The translations under genes were made by a program, and so were the position numbers. The notes beneath the pieces were generated by a model. That model was not told where the DNA came from. It saw nothing but the letters and a program-made list of their open reading frames with translations, and ran no database searches. Positions 32,271 through 41,802 of a stretch of 45,920 bases of DNA are shown one piece after another. The DNA is taken from the NCBI GenBank assembly GCA_025996815.1, contig BNTT01000009.1:1-45920 (forward strand), read 5' to 3'. The stretch comes from Bacteroidia bacterium (GTDB lineage Bacteria; Bacteroidota; Bacteroidia; Bacteroidales; Azobacteroidaceae). Each line of letters starts with the position of its first letter. Position 1 is the stretch's first letter.

Positions 32271-34229
32271 TCACCATCCGGGGTTTTGCACTAAATTTGG
32301 ATTTCTGTCCAAAGCCTCCTGGCTGATGGGTGTAAAATAGTCCCGGTAAACGAATTTGGATGCAGCGACTGTTCTTATCTGGTAATAATCTGCCGCATCG
32401 CCTCCGTAAATATTCCAACCTTTGATGTATTTATTCCATCTCGTTTCTGCTTCCATCCATCGCAAAATATCCCAGCAGGGTGCATTTTCAAACGCCAGTT
32501 CAATCAGCCGTTCGCGGTGAATGATGTCGCGCATCCTGCCCTTGTTTGTAATATATTCGGGGTGCAGCGAGGGCGCAGACGTCCATGTTTCCCTTACGCC
32601 TTTCAGTCCGGCGCGTTCACGCACTTTGTCGATGTATTCATATACTTCATTATCGGGAGCGGCTTTTACTTCGTTGAGTGCTTCGGCATACATCAGGTAT
32701 AAATCGGCAAGCCGGATAAAGGGATAGGAATACCAGTGGCACGTCCATGAAGAAGTGGACAATGTGGTTTCCCTGTTGACTAACTTCTTGGGCAAATAGC
32801 CTGTAACGGAATACCGTTCGCTTATACCTCCTCCATAATCACCCAGTTTCATGCTCACATCCCGGCTACTGTTGGAGTTGCCGAAGAAATACCCGCCGTC
32901 GAACGTCATCGAAGAATAAAAGCGCGGTTCGCGGTCGAAATTCAGGTTTGCGGTTTCAAATCCCGGACGGATATAATCGGCATCTTTTTCCGAGGCAACC
33001 GATGTCGCGTAAATATTGGGATACAGTCCGGTATATTCCCGGTCTTCCGTTATCGGCAGTCCGTTTTTGGTATAAAAAAGTTCGGCTTGCTCCATGGTTG
33101 GCGCCAGGGAAGAAAAACCGGTTACCAGTACGGTTATGGCTCCCGTTCCTACATTCGCCAATGCCTGCAAACGTTCATCACTTTTTACCGACCCCCAGAT
33201 GATTTCCCGGTTCCACCGTTCGGTTACTGCGCCGCGCAAACTCATTTCCTGTACGATATCCGAAGAAATGGGCAATTCCGATACATAAGTAAATAACCGA
33301 CTGTAACTTTCCAGTTCGGCGCAATCAATCGCTGCCTTAATGGCGGTTTTTGCGGTTTCCCATTTGCGCGGGTCTGCTTCCTGCGGGAAAAGCAAAGTAC
33401 CCCGCTTGTCGGCATAGTTCCGGATGTAGGGATTGCCATTGAACAGCGGGCTTGCCATCATCGTCAACAGTTGCGCTTTTACTGCCAGTACGGTGGCTTT
33501 GGTCGCCCTGCCCATTTCTTCCGTTTCACCACCGTCTAAAGCAGGACTTAATACGTCTGCCGCGTCGTCTAACAGCGAAACAATGTAAGCCGCCACATCT
33601 TCCACCGGGTCGCGATACACGCGCACTACATCGGGCGAAGAGCCTATGGGAATGTTTTCTCTGATAATCGGAATGGGTCCGTACTGACGCAACAGTAAAA
33701 AATGGAAATACGCTTTCAGGAATTTAACTTCGGCTATCCAGCGTTCCTTTTCGGAAGACATTATGCCGGTCGGTTTATCAATATTTTCCAAAAAAATGTT
33801 GCAGTCGCGAATGGCTGTAAACAAGGCGGTTCCTCCATTTTTACCGTCCCAATAATTCAGGATGGGGTCATTGGTCGTTTGTTCGCCTTTGGCTATTCGC
33901 CATGTATAGAGATTCTTTCCTGTATTGTCGCCGTTTATCCAATACCAATTCATTCCGCCGGATGGGCTAACCCAACATTCGCGGCTCTGCGCCGGACCGG
34001 AAGAACTGAAAGCGTCTGCCGGATTAGGTAAATAGGAATAACAGGTAAACAGGAATTTTTCCGTAGAGGCGCGGTTGCTAAACGCATGGTCTATCGTAGG
34101 AATGTCGTCCGGAACTATAGTTAAATAGTCGGAACAGGAAGCGAGAAGGCAACAGGTAAACAAGAGAACGAGTTGCGAGCGATATTTTTTATGTCCTTGC
34201 GTGTAAGGACTTTTAGATGTTGATTTCAT
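32271..34229 (-). CDS. SusD/RagB-family surface glycan-binding lipoprotein (second pair)
   Basis: A 652-residue SusD homologue with a long N-terminal extension before the signal core and lipobox L-L-A-S-C. SusD marks: S-D-Y-L-T-I-V-P-D-D after the Cys, the AEVKFLKAYFHFLLLRQYGPIPI helix pair, and the C-terminal RERLIELAFENAPCWDILRW. It pairs with the frameshifted SusC ending 10 bp upstream. Strongly divergent from the SusD at 11402, so it presumably binds a different glycan. Confidence 0.95.
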   Translation of the reverse strand: MKSTSKSPYTQGHKKYRSQLVLLFTCCLLASCSDYLTIVPDDIPTIDHAFSNRASTEKFLFTCYSYLPNPADAFSSSGPAQSRECWVSPSGGMNWYWINGDNTGKNLYTWRIAKGEQTTNDPILNYWDGKNGGTALFTAIRDCNIFLENIDKPTGIMSSEKERWIAEVKFLKAYFHFLLLRQYGPIPIIRENIPIGSSPDVVRVYRDPVEDVAAYIVSLLDDAADVLSPALDGGETEEMGRATKATVLAVKAQLLTMMASPLFNGNPYIRNYADKRGTLLFPQEADPRKWETAKTAIKAAIDCAELESYSRLFTYVSELPISSDIVQEMSLRGAVTERWNREIIWGSVKSDERLQALANVGTGAITVLVTGFSSLAPTMEQAELFYTKNGLPITEDREYTGLYPNIYATSVASEKDADYIRPGFETANLNFDREPRFYSSMTFDGGYFFGNSNSSRDVSMKLGDYGGGISERYSVTGYLPKKLVNRETTLSTSSWTCHWYSYPFIRLADLYLMYAEALNEVKAAPDNEVYEYIDKVRERAGLKGVRETWTSAPSLHPEYITNKGRMRDIIHRERLIELAFENAPCWDILRWMEAETRWNKYIKGWNIYGGDAADYYQIRTVAASKFVYRDYFTPISQEALDRNPNLVQNPGW

Positions 34230-34239
34230 ATTTGTATAT

Positions 34240-37200
34240 TTATATATTAATGTTAATACCTACATTCAAAACCCGTTGGACAGGATAATTCAAACCGTTG
34301 CCACCCTGTTCGGGGTCCCAGAGTTTGAATTTACTGAACGTAAAAAGATTAGTTCCGCTCAAGTAGAGCCGCAACATACCGAGATGACACTTGGAGGTCA
34401 GTTTTTTCGGCAAGGTATAACCCACTTCGAGCGTTTTCAGTCGAAGGAAAGCGCCGTTACGCATCCACCAGGTGCTGGTTTGCGTGTTGTTGTCGAGCTT
34501 ATGGTCGGTCAGGCGAGGCCAGAAAGCATACGGATTCCGGTTATCTTCCGACCAATGACTGTCTGCAATTGCCTTCAACAGCTGATTTTGCGAAATAGCA
34601 TTGCTGTTACCGGACGTATCAAGGAAAGGGGATACGTTACCGACGTTGATAAACAGGGAGGAGTAAGCCGAGCCTTGAAAGAATGCGGACAAGTCGAAAT
34701 TGTCGTACCCTATGGAAAAGCCGCCGCCATAGATGATTTTCGGGGAAGTGGGGTAGCCGATGGGTACCATATCCTGTACGTCTATTTTCTCGTCCATATT
34801 GATATCCTTGTATTTGATGTCGCCGGCGCCATACTCGCCGAACTGCTGTGTCGGCGAACTTCTTACATCCTCATCGTCAACGAAAAGCCGTTCGGCAATG
34901 TATCCCCATGTTTGTTGCAGGGGCTGTCCGACGTGTTGACGCCAGGGTTGACCGGCATAAACCGGTTCTTCATAAATGCGGTATTCATTGTGTGCGTAAG
35001 TAAAATTACCGCGTAGCGTCAACCAGAAATCGGGTGTAAATGACTGTGAATAGTCTATCGACAAATCAATGCCGGAAGCATCGGCTTCGCCGATATTGGA
35101 AGACGGGGTGGCTTGCAAACCCATGGTGGTGGGTATGGAAACCCGTTTCATAAGAATATCCTTGCGGTTTTCTCTGAAGTAATCCGCCTGAATTTCCATT
35201 TTGTCGAACAATCCGATTTCGATGCCATAATTCTGCTTGTAAGCCGTTTCCCATGTAATAGCGGGATCGGCATAGCGGGATATTGAAATACCCGACCGAT
35301 TATATGAGTGTTCTGTTCCGAAACCCATGCCCCGATTGCCGTCGTCCATATTGACTTTCGAGAGGAAAAAGAAACGGTCGTTTACATCGCCGATAGCGTC
35401 ATTACCTACCAAACCATAAGTCGCTTTCAGTTTCAGTTTGCTGACAACGGGTTTCACCGGTTCCCAAAAATCTTCGTTAGACACCAAATAGCCAACGCCG
35501 GCAGAAGGGAAAAACCCGAATGCTTCGCTTTGAGAGAAGCGTTCCGAACCGTTGTATCCGAAATTGCCTTCGACAAAATACTTGCTTTTGTAACCATAAG
35601 TTAAACGTCCCGACAAACCGATATTGCGATAGGGAAACGACAGTTGCAACTCATCCTGCTTGGTTTCTGTATTATAGACATTTCCGCGTAATTCTTCGCG
35701 TCCGGTTAATATCAGCAAGCCGCTCACACTGTGGTTTTCGGCAAAAGTATTGGCGTATTGAAGCGCTGCCTCGTAATAGGTGGTTGTAGTTACATCCTTT
35801 TGTCCTACGCCAAAATGATTGATGTATTCGCTGCCCGTCTTCTCATTCAAAGCCGACAATTTATATTCGTCTTCATATCTGTCATACGAACCTATCGTAT
35901 AATAAAATGGGTCGTAATAGCGGGATACATCGAAATAGGAATACCGCGTGGTGTTGAACAAACCCCTTGCCGACAAGCCTTTCAGAATAAATCTTGAGTT
36001 CCAACTGGGCAAGCATCAGTGTTTTGCTGTAATCTTTATAGCCCTTTACCATATCGGCGTAAGGATTGTTATAAAAAGTATTGCTGTTGACGCCCTGCGC
36101 ATGATTGCCGAACAGGATGTGCCCGCCGCCTATGTGGTCTGCATTCGGGGCATAGTATGCGGGAAAGAGAACGGGATTTGCACGCATGATGCTGTTATAC
36201 ACTCCGGTGCCACCCTCCAACGGTCCTGTATAATCGTCGAAAGTGCCATGCAAGCGCACAATCAGTTCGGTCGATTTAGTGACGTTGATATTTACATTGG
36301 AACGCAGCAGGAGTTTTCGCAAATCAATATTGTTGTCAAACTTATTCATCGGGTCGTTCTTCAACATACCGTTATCTTTGGTGTAGGAAGCCGCCACGTA
36401 ATACCGCGCTACCGGTCCGCCACCGCTGATATTCATGTTCAGACGCTGATTCTGCGTAACGTCTTTGAGCATCATTTTTTTCCAGTCGGTAGCCGGATAA
36501 ACGTATGGATTGCCGGTTCCGGTGTTGGCTATTTTTTCCGGTGAATAAGGACGGATTCCCAAAGGGTCGCGGGTGAGCACCGCTTCGTTGCCCAATCTCA
36601 TGTAGGTAACAGGGTCGGCCAGTTCAATCTGTTGGGTGGGTGCCGAAAACGAATTTTCGAAACGCACCGAAAACTTGGCTTTTCCCTCTGCGCCTTCCTT
36701 CGTATTGATAAGGATTACACCGTTGGCACCTCGCGCACCGTAAAGTGCTGTGGCATTGGCATCTTTCATTACCGAGAAACTGGCGATGTCGTCGGTATTC
36801 AACCGCGAAAGGTCGTCTGCCGAAAGTTCTACGCCGTCAATCAAAATCAGCGGGTTGGCTTTTCCGTTGCCGAAAGTGGTGATACCGCGTACAAAGAAAT
36901 CGGCATTGTCCTGCCCGGGTTCGCCGCTTCGTTGATACGAGATGATTCCCGAAATTCTTCCCGCCAAAGCGGTGGTCAGGTTGCTGCTCGGCACCCTGAG
37001 TTCGGAAGGCTTGACAGTGGTGACAGACGCGATGACACTTTCTTTTTTCTGCTTGCCAAACGCCACGATGGTCACCTCGTCCAATTCGTTTTGTTTGGGG
37101 GTCAACTGCACCTTGATTGATTTTTGTGCGCCCACTTTCTCTTCATAATCCTGATATCCGAGAAACGTGATTTTCAGTACGTCTTCCGGTTTCACAGCAA

Positions 37201-37450
37201 TAGAAAAAGAACCATCCGAGCCGGTAACGGCTCCGAGAGTAGTTCCCTTGACAACTACACTGACTCCGGGCATCGTTTCACCGTTTTCGTCGGTCACGAC
37301 ACCCTTAACCGTGTTCCCTGCATCTTGTGCATATCCCGATGGAATATGCAACAAGAAGATTCCCAAAAGAAATAAGACTAAAGCAGTCTGTGAGAAAAGT
37401 TTCTTTCGAGTGTTTTTTCGATCATTTGATTTTTTTTTCATAAAACTCAT
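34240..37450 (-). pseudogene. SusC/RagA-family transporter, frameshifted near position 35990
   Basis: The 5' part (37450-35882) carries a signal peptide (ALVLFLLGIFLLHIPSGYAQ), a CarboxypepD_reg domain (VKGVVTDENGETMPGVSVVVKG), the E-L-D-E-V-T-I-V segment, a plug (NPLILIDGVELS, ATALYGARGANGVILI) and the first strands. The 3' part (36012-34240) completes the barrel to the C-terminus (V-G-I-N-I-N-I). The frames switch at about 35990-35996: ...AQLELK continues in another frame as RFILKGLSARG. Since related proteins have a few more residues here (Q-D-L type), a small deletion of about 11 bases fits better than homopolymer slippage. Starts: ATG 37450 (overlapping the leader stop as ATGA) or ATG 37441. 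Real mutation and sequencing error cannot be told apart here. Confidence 0.85.
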
Positions 37451-37724
37451 GGTATTAAAGATAAGACACTAACCAACACAGCATCGGACGATACCCTAAT
37501 GGTATATCGCCCGTCCACATCAGCGGCAACGCCATTGTCGGCATTGCCTTTTTCACTCACACCGGCTCCGATGATTGGACCATCCGCATCAGACACCACG
37601 CCATTTAAGGCGATTTTAGCCGCTTGTGGCGACTCGGCTCTTAGGGTAATACCCCCCCCCCCCACGAGAGGAGAACGCCGCTTAAAAGCAACGCAAATGA
37701 GCCATTTTTGAACTTGTGTTTCAT
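37447..37724 (-). pseudogene. susC 5'-fragment with 12-G run; possible phase-variable leader ORF
   Basis: From ATG 37724 the frame reads M-K-H-K-F-K-N-G-S-F-A-L-L-L-S-G-V-L-L-S-W, similar to the signal peptide of SusC at 8207, then enters 12 G (37652-37663) and stops at a TAA just after. With 13 or 10 G it would stay open through ITLRAESPQ and LNGVVSDADGPIIGAGV, the CarboxypepD_reg start of a SusC, ending in VSVLSLIP with TGA 37447-37449. That TGA would overlap the ATG of the following susC (37450) as ATGA. The rest of this SusC is missing. It is either the scar of a deleted susC whose promoter now drives the next susC, or a working on/off leader; the sequence allows both. Confidence 0.75.
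37652..37663 (-). repeat. Homopolymer run of 12 G (C on the + strand)
   Basis: Twelve consecutive C on the + strand. At this length the leader ORF starting at 37724 is out of frame and ends a few codons later. Confidence 0.9.
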
Positions 37725-37763
37725 AAGTAAATATTTTAAATTATTTATAATTATCATCGACGG

Positions 37764-37835
37764 CAAAGGTACGACAAAAAAAAATGATAATCATTGTAAA
37801 AAAACGACTTTCTTTTGTATGAAAACGACTTTTTT
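37764..37835 (-). promoter_or_regulatory. Promoter of the leader/susC operon with tandem 21-bp repeat
   Basis: The minus-strand -7 box TACCTTTG lies at 37764-37771. The -33 position shows only TGA. The 21-bp direct repeat occupies 37794-37814 and 37815-37835, each containing ACGACTTT within an AAA-CGA-TTT core. The repeat starts 22 bp from the -7 box, exactly as at 29132. Transcription would begin about 33 bases before ATG 37724. Confidence 0.72.
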
Positions 37836-38075
37836 GCTTTTTCCTGTTTTCTTACCCCCTTGTTGATTGAAAGTCAGTCTTTAATCACAGCAACTTCACC
37901 GGTACCATCAAACCTGTCGGTTGCCCTGGGTAAATTGGCAAAACGTATAGCATCATAGTCATTTTTTTGTATAATTGACTACGTCGATTCTTTTACATAC
38001 ATATAGATATTTCGTTCCGATTTCAGCCATAGCCACACACTCAATGATAAGTTATGGTAAATTACAAGATTGAAT
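37836..38075. other. Intergenic stretch with gene scraps
   Basis: On the minus strand a 34-codon open stretch (37978-37874) ends in TGA and reads NDYDAIRFANLPRATDRFDGTGEVAVIKD. It looks like a real protein C-terminus but has no start, so it may be the end of a lost gene. Just upstream of it, 38001-38025 repeats the 3' end of the araC-type gene (see the direct repeat). No complete gene is seen. Confidence 0.45.
38001..38025 (+). repeat. 25-bp direct repeat, left copy
   Basis: Identical over 25 bases (starting ATATAGATATTTCG) to 39588-39612, which is the 3' coding end of the araC-type gene. The two copies bracket the ATPase gene and its promoter, 1587 bp apart. Confidence 0.85.
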
Positions 38076-38106
38076 TTTGCCATAAGTAATATTTTTTATA
38101 CCTTTG
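38076..38106 (+). promoter_or_regulatory. Canonical Bacteroidota promoter of the ATPase gene
   Basis: The -33 TTTG at 38076-38079, a 19-bp spacer and the -7 TACCTTTG at 38099-38106 match the Bacteroidota consensus fully. The ATG at 38131 lies about 17 bases after the expected start of transcription. Confidence 0.8.
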
Positions 38107-38130
38107 TGGCAAATTATAAATAGTTATACT

Positions 38131-39552
38131 ATGCAACAAATTATTGGCAGACAAAGCGAAATAACGCGATTAAATGAGTTATACCATTCGGGAAATCCTG
38201 AATTTGTGGCTATTTGTGGCAGAAGACGTATTGGTAAAACGTTTTTAATAAGGCAATTATTCTCAAATAACCTGACTTTTGATTTGGCAGGTCTGGCAAA
38301 CGGGAAAACCCAAGAGCAACTTGTGAATTTTAATCTTACGCTCAATCGTTGTTTCAACCAACAGTTGCCTGTCGTGACGGACTGGCTCGAAGCCTTTGAG
38401 CAACTCATCAGGCAATTAAACCATTCGCCCAAAAAGCGCAAACTGATTTTTATTGATGAAATTTCGTGGTTAGATACCGTACGCTCCAATTTTCTTATGG
38501 CACTGGAACACTTTTGGAACGGTTGGGCATGTTCTCGTAGCGATATTATGCTAATTGTATGTGGTTCAGCCACTTCGTGGATTACCAATAAAATCATTAA
38601 CAATCACGGTGGTCTTCACAACCGATTGACAGCCTCACTTTTTCTACAACCATTTAACCTGAAAGAAACAGAACTATTTTTTAAATCTCAACAAATTGAA
38701 TTTGGACAGCGAGAAATTGCCGAAGCCTATATGATTTTTGGCGGTATTCCGTATTATTTGAGTCTATTTGAAAAAGGAAAAAGTCTGCCTCAAAACGTTG
38801 ATAACCTATGCTTTACATCCAATGCCAAATTGAAAAATGAGTTTTCAAACCTTTATGCCTCCTTGTTTAAAAATTCGGACGATTATGTTGAGGTCGTTGC
38901 CGCATTGAGTAAAAAAAACAGCGGATTGACGAGAAATGATATTTTAGAATTTACGAAAAAAGAAAGCGGAAACGGACTGACTACTGTTTTGCAAAATCTG
39001 GAGTCGTGCGGTTTTATTCGCTCATACAATGCATTGCACAAAAAAAACCGCGACAAATGTTATCAGTTACTCGATGCCTATTCTTTGTTTTATTTCAATT
39101 TTTTGGAAAATAGAAGCAGCAATGACGAAAATTTTTGGGCAAACAGCATCAACACACCACATCACAACGCTTGGGCGGGCTATGCTTTTGAGTCGCTTGC
39201 ATTGCAACATATTAGGGAAATAAAACAAGCGCTTGGCATTTCGGGCATACAGTCGGGCATTTCTACTTGGGCAAGCGATAAAAAGGAAAGCAGAAAAGGT
39301 TGTCAAATTGATTTGTTAATCGACCGCAAAGACGGTGTTATCAATATTTGTGAAATGAAATTTGCGAACACTCCGTATATTATTTCAAAAACTTACGAAG
39401 AAAATTTGCGCAACAAAATAGCCGTCTTCACCTACGAATCAAAAACAAGAAAGGCAATACATTTAACCCTCGTCACAACTTTTGGAATTGTGAAAAACAG
39501 ACACTCCGGCATGGTGCAAAATGAGATTACGCTTGATGATTTCTTTGCTTGA
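38131..39552 (+). CDS. AAA-type ATPase with C-terminal DUF234/PD-(D/E)XK-like domain
   Basis: A 473-residue cytoplasmic P-loop ATPase of the archaeal-ATPase/DUF234 group. Walker A is GRRRIGKT near residue 27; Walker B is LIFIDEISW near residue 107. The C-terminal part contains CQIDLLIDRKDGVINICEMKFA, a PD-(D/E)XK nuclease-like pattern (Asp, then E-x-K). The biological role of this widespread family is not established; some have been discussed as mobile or defence related. Base composition is visibly more AT-rich than in the neighbouring PUL genes. The gene has its own promoter and lies between 25-bp direct repeats, suggesting later acquisition. The frame is open to 38104, but ATG 38131 fits the promoter. 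Confidence 0.85.
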   Translation: MQQIIGRQSEITRLNELYHSGNPEFVAICGRRRIGKTFLIRQLFSNNLTFDLAGLANGKTQEQLVNFNLTLNRCFNQQLPVVTDWLEAFEQLIRQLNHSPKKRKLIFIDEISWLDTVRSNFLMALEHFWNGWACSRSDIMLIVCGSATSWITNKIINNHGGLHNRLTASLFLQPFNLKETELFFKSQQIEFGQREIAEAYMIFGGIPYYLSLFEKGKSLPQNVDNLCFTSNAKLKNEFSNLYASLFKNSDDYVEVVAALSKKNSGLTRNDILEFTKKESGNGLTTVLQNLESCGFIRSYNALHKKNRDKCYQLLDAYSLFYFNFLENRSSNDENFWANSINTPHHNAWAGYAFESLALQHIREIKQALGISGIQSGISTWASDKKESRKGCQIDLLIDRKDGVINICEMKFANTPYIISKTYEENLRNKIAVFTYESKTRKAIHLTLVTTFGIVKNRHSGMVQNEITLDDFFA

Positions 39553-39580
39553 TTTATATCGTGAGTTCATAATAAATAAT

Positions 39581-40441
39581 TTACGTAATATAGATATTTC
39601 GTTCCGATTTCATCCGGTATTGGCGAGGGGTCATTCCGGTGTAGGTCTTGAATAAGGTGTGGAAATGGGGAATATTTTCAAAAGAGAGACTATAGGCAAT
39701 TTCTTTTATGGGTGTCTGTTCCATGACTAACATCAATTGTGCTTTTTCGATTTTCTTCCGATTGATATAATGCCCCGGCGAACATTTCATTTCTTTCTTG
39801 AAAATCCGGATGAGATGCTCTTTTGTCAACAAGCAGGAGGATGCCAAGTCGCTAATCGTAATTTTTTTATCAATATTATCTCGAATATAGTGAAGCACTT
39901 TGATGATGCGCGCATCTATTATCTTCTTATCTTTTGTAGTGGACTGCCTCATGAATTTGGACAGAAGCAACATAATGATTCCGTTCGTTTCCCAAAGTGT
40001 AGGAAACGAAGTGTGCCGATTGTCGGTAATCGTTTGAAAAAAAGTCGGGAGATTGTCATACGCTTTCGGATCCGGATTCTTTAACATTTTTTCCGGATTA
40101 ATCTCATATAACCATTTTACAAGTGCTTCATCTGTTGTATTCGCTTTAATTTCAAAGGGCAGATTCCACTGTCCTAAAATATCGTCTTCGTCGTAAATCA
40201 TAAAATAATATTTAACGAAATCGCCGTGACAGATGCAATCATGCAGGGTGTAAGAGGGAATATAATACAAATGACCGGGAGTCATCGAATGTGTTTGGTT
40301 ATTCATTACTAAAAATGCCTCTCCTTCAGTCACTAAATACAGGCGAACAAACGGACTGTAAATCCCTTTCCAGTTCCAGTCTGCATGACGCACTACATAT
40401 CCGGCAGACAACAATACCATATTCAACACTGACTTTTTCAT
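39581..40441 (-). CDS. AraC-family transcriptional regulator
   Basis: A 286-residue regulator with an N-terminal cupin-like sensing domain (VTEGEAFLVMNNQTHSMTPGHLYYIP, about residues 35-85) and a C-terminal double helix-turn-helix AraC domain (about 190-280, ISDLASSCLLTKEHLIRIFKKE and IPHFHTLFKTYTGMTPRQYR). The start ATG 40441 overlaps the permease stop as TAATG, which fixes the start and implies translational coupling. As the last gene of a fucose-type operon it probably senses the released sugar and controls this operon; that is inference. The last 25 bases of its coding end are duplicated at 38001-38025. Confidence 0.9.
   Translation of the reverse strand: MKKSVLNMVLLSAGYVVRHADWNWKGIYSPFVRLYLVTEGEAFLVMNNQTHSMTPGHLYYIPSYTLHDCICHGDFVKYYFMIYDEDDILGQWNLPFEIKANTTDEALVKWLYEINPEKMLKNPDPKAYDNLPTFFQTITDNRHTSFPTLWETNGIIMLLLSKFMRQSTTKDKKIIDARIIKVLHYIRDNIDKKITISDLASSCLLTKEHLIRIFKKEMKCSPGHYINRKKIEKAQLMLVMEQTPIKEIAYSLSFENIPHFHTLFKTYTGMTPRQYRMKSERNIYIT
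39588..39612 (+). repeat. 25-bp direct repeat, right copy (3' end of the araC-type gene)
   Basis: Exact copy of 38001-38025. It encodes the K-S-E-R-N-I-Y end of the AraC-type regulator on the minus strand. Confidence 0.85.
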
Positions 40442-41796
40442 TATCCCCTGTCTTTCGCACCCCTGAACGCATACCAGCAAATCACGCCATACGAAATGAC
40501 CGGAACAATCATTGCCGCAGCAATCTGACCGTTTGCCCAACCGGTGTCGGCAATCCGTCCCATCAGCAGCGACAACAGTGCGCCGCCTATCATGCTCATT
40601 ATCAAAATAGAAGAGCCTAATTTGGTATTCTGCCCCAAGTTTTTCACGCCCGATGCAAAATTGGTCGGATACATCAACGACATGAAGAACGAAGTGGCAA
40701 TCAAAGTATAGACGCCGAAAGGAACGCTAAAATCCGTAAACGGAACAGGTAATAGCCGGGTATTCCATTCGATGCCGAACCGGGTATTCGCCCAGCCGGA
40801 ACACAAAACGGAAATGCCGACAAGAACGATATTAATCAGGGCGTAAATGCCCATCAAACGCACCGGTTTCACGTATTTCATCAGCCAGGTGGCGAAGAAA
40901 CGACCGAACATAAAGATGAACATATTGGCAATCAGGAAGCCGCCTGCCGCTTTTTCTTTCAAATCGCTGTTTTGCTGTATGAACGTAATCAGATAACCCC
41001 AGGTGCCGAGTTGCGCCCCAAGGTAAAAGAACTGCGAAAAGACTGCTCCGTACCAATGTTTGCATTTCAGCAACGCGCGGAGACTGCCTTTTTCTCCTTT
41101 TTTACTATCCGCTTCCACTTCAATTTTCGGAAATTTTGCTTTCCGGATGAAAAAAGCGACCGCAAGCACCAATAATCCGATAACGAGGTAGGGTGGAAAA
41201 ACCCGCAAAGCCTCTTCTTTCAGGAATGGTTCATAAGCACCGGTCTCTTTCATAGCCGTTATTTCCACCGGAGTCGGTTCATTTCCCGAAAAGATAAACA
41301 GTGTTCCGGCAGTTACCCCAAAGATGCTGCCGATAGGATTGAACGACTGGGCTAAATTCATCCGCCGCTCGGAAGAGGCCGGGTCACCCAGATTGAGTAC
41401 ATATCCGCTGGCGCCTATTTCCGTAAAAGAAAGTCCGCCCCCGATGACAAAAATAGCACAGAGGAAGAACAGATACTGTTGGCTCATGGCGGCAGGATAA
41501 AACAGGAAACAACCCAAGGCAAAAATAGTCAAGCCTAACAGAATACCGGCTTTGTAACCTTTCTTCTGCATAAACATACCGGCAGGTAAAGCCAGACAGA
41601 AATACCCGATTTTGTAGGCAAAGAGCACGAACCCGACTTGCGTCAGGGATACTTCCAGCGATTTCATGAATTGCTTGATAAGCACATCGTTCATCGTGCT
41701 AGGCAACGCCCACAGGAAATACAGCGAGGTAACCAATGCAAAGGGAACCACAAACCCCGGAGTAATCAGATTCGATTTATTTTTTTCTTTACTCAT
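40441..41796 (-). CDS. fucP: FucP-type sugar:proton symporter (MFS, FHS family)
   Basis: A 451-residue inner-membrane permease of the major facilitator superfamily, FHS branch (L-fucose/galactose/glucose permeases). Visible are about 12 hydrophobic segments, the first-helix signature F-A-L-V-T-S-L-Y-F-L-W-A-L-P-S-T-M-N-D and an N-L-A-Q-S-F-N-P-I-G-S block typical of FucP relatives. It is preceded by 6 bp from the dehydratase gene and overlaps the AraC start. With the GH29 fucosidase in the same operon, L-fucose is the most likely substrate, though other hexoses are possible. Confidence 0.85.
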   Translation of the reverse strand: MSKEKNKSNLITPGFVVPFALVTSLYFLWALPSTMNDVLIKQFMKSLEVSLTQVGFVLFAYKIGYFCLALPAGMFMQKKGYKAGILLGLTIFALGCFLFYPAAMSQQYLFFLCAIFVIGGGLSFTEIGASGYVLNLGDPASSERRMNLAQSFNPIGSIFGVTAGTLFIFSGNEPTPVEITAMKETGAYEPFLKEEALRVFPPYLVIGLLVLAVAFFIRKAKFPKIEVEADSKKGEKGSLRALLKCKHWYGAVFSQFFYLGAQLGTWGYLITFIQQNSDLKEKAAGGFLIANMFIFMFGRFFATWLMKYVKPVRLMGIYALINIVLVGISVLCSGWANTRFGIEWNTRLLPVPFTDFSVPFGVYTLIATSFFMSLMYPTNFASGVKNLGQNTKLGSSILIMSMIGGALLSLLMGRIADTGWANGQIAAAMIVPVISYGVICWYAFRGAKDRG

Positions 41797-41802
41797 ACCT
41801 GT

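Noticed and set aside
37724..37835. Invertible promoter
   Set aside because: Inverted repeats flanking the promoter and a nearby site-specific recombinase were looked for and not seen, so inversion is not supported; homopolymer slippage is the better hypothesis.
38131..39552. Transposase or integrase
   Set aside because: The protein has Walker A and B motifs and a DUF234-like tail, without DDE, HUH or tyrosine/serine recombinase motifs, so it cannot be called an insertion sequence in spite of the flanking direct repeats.
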